Below, one piece after another: positions 3,216 to 5,716 of a DNA stretch of 5,716 bases (position 1 is the stretch's first letter; every line of letters begins with the position of its first letter). The DNA is taken from NCBI GenBank assembly GCA_007121755.1, contig SKJZ01000127.1, positions 1-5,716 on the forward strand, written 5' to 3'. A program made the position numbers and the translations under genes. The notes beneath the pieces were generated by a model. The model made no database searches and was not told where the DNA came from. It saw only the letters and a list, made by a program, of their open reading frames with translations. This DNA is from Halorhodospira sp. GTDB lineage: Bacteria; Pseudomonadota; Gammaproteobacteria; Nitrococcales; Halorhodospiraceae.

Positions 3216-5716
3216 CTAACGGCTCACTTCGTGGTCGTCATGCAGAATCGCCTTGAGCCGGTAGAGTGTGTCCAAAGCTTGCCGTGGAGTCAGCATATCC
3301 GGATCAAGGTTATTGATTGCGTCGATCACGTCGGCGTCCGGCGGGGGCGGCTCGTTGCGCCGGGGTGGTTCCGGGGCGGAGAAGAGGGGTAGCTGCGGCT
3401 GCGGGTCGGCGCCCCGGGCGGCCCCCTCCTCCAGTTGACGAAGTTTGTCGCGGGCGGCGTCGAGCACCGCCGGCGGGACGCCCGCCAACGCGGCCACCTG
3501 GAGTCCGTAGCTCTGGCTGGCCGGCCCTTCGCGGACGGTGTGCAGGAAGACGATGCGCTCGCCGTGTTCCGCCGCGTCGAGGTGGACGTTGGCTACCGTG
3601 GGGTGGTGCGCCGGCAGGGCGGTCATCTCGAAGTAGTGGGTGGCGAAGAGGGTGAAGGCGCGGACCCGGCGGGCCAGCTCCTCGGCCGCCGCCCACGCCA
3701 GCGCCAACCCGTCGAAGGTGCTCGTTCCACGGCCGATCTCATCCATCAACACCAGGCTGTGTTCGGTGGCGTTGTGGAGGATGTTGGCCGTCTCCGTCAT
3801 CTCCACCATGAAGGTCGAGCGTCCGGAGGCGAGGTCGTCAGACGCGCCGATACGGGTGAAGATCCGGTCGAGAGGGCCGAGAATCGCTTCCCGCGCCGGG
3901 ACGAATCCGCCCGCGTACGCCATCAGCGAGAGGAGCGCCGTCTGGCGCATATAGGTCGATTTGCCGCCCATGTTGGGGCCGGTGATAAGCAGCATCCGCC
4001 GCTCGCCGTTCAGGACGATGTCGTTGGGGACGAAGGGCGAGTCGAGGGTATGCTCCACGACCGGGTGGCGGCCTCCGCGAACGGTCAGCCCCGGCTCTTC
4101 GACCAGCGCCGGACGGACGTAGTCCAGCGTCGCGGCCCGCTCCGCCAGGGCCGCCAGCGCGTCCAACTCGGCGAGCGCGGCGCCGCACTCCTGGAGCGGC
4201 GGCAAGTCCCCGGCAAGCGTCGCCACCAGCGCCTCGTAAAGCGCCTTTTCGCGGGCCAGGGCGCGTTCCCGCGCCGACAAGACCTGCTCTTCGAAGCGCT
4301 TCAGCTCCGGCGTTACGTAGCGCTCGGCGCCCTTGAGCGTCTGCCGCCGGATATAGTGCTCGGGTGCCTGGCCGCTTTGGCCGCGGCTGATCTCGATAAA
4401 GAAGCCGTGAACCCGGTTGAAGCCCACCTTCAGCGTGGCGATCCCCGTGGCTTCTCTCTCCCGCGCCTCCAACTCGGCGAGGAAACCGTCGGCGTTCCGC
4501 GACAGGCCGCGCAGTTCGTCCAGCTCCGCATCGTAGCCGTCGGCCAGGACGCCGCCGTCGCGGATCGTGGCCGGCGGCGCCTCGGTAAGGGCGCGGCGGA
4601 GCAGGGCCGCCGTCCTCGGGTGTTCTCCCAGCCGCCGCCGCAGCGCGTCCAGGGGAGCGCAGGAGGCGCCTTCCAGCGCGTCGTGCAGGTCCGGCAGCCG
4701 CTCCAATGCTTCGCGCAGGCCGGTAAGATCGCGGGGGCGGGCGCTCGCCAGTGCGATGCGGGCGAGGATGCGTTCGATGTCGGGGCAACCGTCCAGCAAG
4801 CCGCGGATCGTCTCCCCGGAACCGGTCAACAACGCCTCTACCGCGTCGTGGCGGTCCGCTACCCGCCCCTGACGGCGCAGCGGCCGCTGCAGCCAGCGGC
4901 GGAGGAGGCGCCCCCCCATCGGGGTGACCGTGGTATCGAGGACGGAGGCCAGCGTCTGCTCGGTGCCGCCGCTCAAATTGTGCTCAATCTCTAGATTGCG
5001 CCGGCTGGCGGCGTCGATGGTGACGGCGTCGTCGCGCGACTCGACGGTCAGCGACCGGATATGGGGCAGCGCTCCGCGCTGCGTCTCGCCGACGTACTGG
5101 AGTAGACCGCCGGCGGCGGCCACCGCGGCGCTGAGCCCTTCGGCGCCGAAGCCGGAGAGGTCGTGGGTGTCGAACTGCCGTAATAGCACCCGCCGCGCCG
5201 AGGCCGGTTCGAAGTGCCACGGTGGCCGACGGGTTACCGCCGCCGGCCCGGCGGGCGGCCATTCGCCGTCGTTGTCGGGGATCAGCAACTCCGCCGGCCG
5301 CAGGCGTTCCAGTTCCGCCGCCACTTCATCGAGCGTGTCGGCCTCCAAGACCGTGAAACGCCCCGATGAGAGCTCCAAGGCCGCGATGCCGAAACACGGG
5401 GCCCTGCCGGGGTCATGGGCGGCGGCGACGGCCGCCAGCAGATTGGAGCGCCGCTCGTCGAGCAGGGCGTCGTCAGTGAGCGTGCCGGGAGTGACGACCC
5501 GGACGACCTGCCGCTCCACCGGCCCTTTCGACGCGCCGGGATCGCCGATCTGCTCGCAGATGGCCACGGATTCGCCCAGCCGGACCAGACGGGCAAGGTA
5601 GCTCTCCACGGCGTGGACCGGAACCCCGGCCATCGGGATCGGCGCGCCGGCCGATTCGCCCCGGGTGGTCAGCGTAATGTCGAGCAGCTTCGCCGCCCGC
5701 TCCGCATCGCCGTAGA
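3216..5716 (-). CDS. mutS: DNA mismatch repair protein MutS (5' end cut by window)
   Basis: MutS recognises mispairs and small loops and, with ATP, recruits MutL. The window holds 832 codons; the frame stays open to the right edge, where the first full codon corresponds to about residue 41 of E. coli MutS (853 aa). The start and the FYE mismatch-wedge motif therefore lie outside. Numbering visible residues from that codon, GESVAICEQIGDP (47-59) belongs to domain I, and GFNRVHGFFIEISRGQ (431-446) to the core/clamp. The ABC-type ATPase domain has Walker A GPNMGGKS (579-586), SGRSTFMVEMTE (630-641), Walker B LVLMDE (654-659) and FATH ending at H693. QLPLF (774-778) is a consensus sliding-clamp binding motif in a Pro-rich linker, and the last 40 residues (LDPDMLTPRQALDTLYRLK) match the C-terminal tetramerisation domain. 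No break is visible. The internal ATG at 5633 is not the start, since TLTTRGESAGAPIP just before it aligns with E. coli. fdxA follows downstream. Confidence 0.98.
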   Translation of the reverse strand, partial: YGDAERAAKLLDITLTTRGESAGAPIPMAGVPVHAVESYLARLVRLGESVAICEQIGDPGASKGPVERQVVRVVTPGTLTDDALLDERRSNLLAAVAAAHDPGRAPCFGIAALELSSGRFTVLEADTLDEVAAELERLRPAELLIPDNDGEWPPAGPAAVTRRPPWHFEPASARRVLLRQFDTHDLSGFGAEGLSAAVAAAGGLLQYVGETQRGALPHIRSLTVESRDDAVTIDAASRRNLEIEHNLSGGTEQTLASVLDTTVTPMGGRLLRRWLQRPLRRQGRVADRHDAVEALLTGSGETIRGLLDGCPDIERILARIALASARPRDLTGLREALERLPDLHDALEGASCAPLDALRRRLGEHPRTAALLRRALTEAPPATIRDGGVLADGYDAELDELRGLSRNADGFLAELEAREREATGIATLKVGFNRVHGFFIEISRGQSGQAPEHYIRRQTLKGAERYVTPELKRFEEQVLSARERALAREKALYEALVATLAGDLPPLQECGAALAELDALAALAERAATLDYVRPALVEEPGLTVRGGRHPVVEHTLDSPFVPNDIVLNGERRMLLITGPNMGGKSTYMRQTALLSLMAYAGGFVPAREAILGPLDRIFTRIGASDDLASGRSTFMVEMTETANILHNATEHSLVLMDEIGRGTSTFDGLALAWAAAEELARRVRAFTLFATHYFEMTALPAHHPTVANVHLDAAEHGERIVFLHTVREGPASQSYGLQVAALAGVPPAVLDAARDKLRQLEEGAARGADPQPQLPLFSAPEPPRRNEPPPPDADVIDAINNLDPDMLTPRQALDTLYRLKAILHDDHEVSR

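Noticed and set aside
3838..4788. A 316-codon - strand frame inside mutS in another phase.
   Set aside because: An Arg/Pro/Gly-rich shadow of mutS; the mutS frame is continuous, so no frameshift is needed.
3435..4994. A 519-codon open frame on the + strand opposite mutS.
   Set aside because: It lies wholly antisense to intact, highly conserved mutS, has no family resemblance, and is rich in Arg/Gln/Gly as expected of a shadow frame in GC-rich coding DNA.
4924..5601. A Ser/Arg-rich + strand open frame opposite the 5' part of mutS.
   Set aside because: Antisense shadow with biased composition and no recognisable domain.
5634..5655. GGCGCGCC-type palindromic sequence near the right edge, similar to 3200-3211.
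   Set aside because: It is coding sequence of conserved mutS; the likeness reflects GC-rich composition.

Overview
This is a high-GC bacterial window with five protein genes. All five are conserved housekeeping or redox genes, and I find no phage, transposon, CRISPR, tRNA or rRNA sequence. XerD, DsbC, the 7Fe ferredoxin and MutS all align in memory with gammaproteobacterial homologues (E. coli XerD/DsbC/MutS, Azotobacter/Pseudomonas FdI/FdxA). The source is therefore most likely a high-GC gammaproteobacterium. The GC content and the acidic DsbC and ferredoxin would suit an Ectothiorhodospira/Halorhodospira-like or Pseudomonas-like lineage, but that finer placement is a guess.

Layout: 1-219 has no convincing gene. 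It starts with two back-to-back GC-rich hairpins that look like imperfect copies of one unit, followed by a possible structured leader. From 220 the + strand carries a slipin (stomatin/SPFH membrane protein), then, 12 bases on, xerD (TTG start), and after a 75-base gap holding a plausible sigma70 promoter, dsbC. A perfect 13-bp hairpin at 2793-2822 lies between the converging dsbC and ferredoxin genes. On the - strand, mutS (5' end cut by the right edge) is followed by the 7Fe-8S ferredoxin gene fdxA.

The roles are largely separate: membrane microdomain scaffolding (slipin), chromosome dimer resolution at dif (XerD), periplasmic disulfide isomerisation (DsbC), low-potential electron transfer (FdxA) and mismatch repair (MutS). 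The window joins two gene pairs that are each conserved elsewhere, xerD-dsbC and mutS-fdxA, facing each other across a shared terminator-like hairpin. I see no strong case for a new defence or mobile system. The items most worth checking are the left-edge repeat/leader region, the CPFC active site of DsbC, the inverted repeat straddling the dsbC -10 box, and the forced TTG start of xerD in the same frame as slipin.
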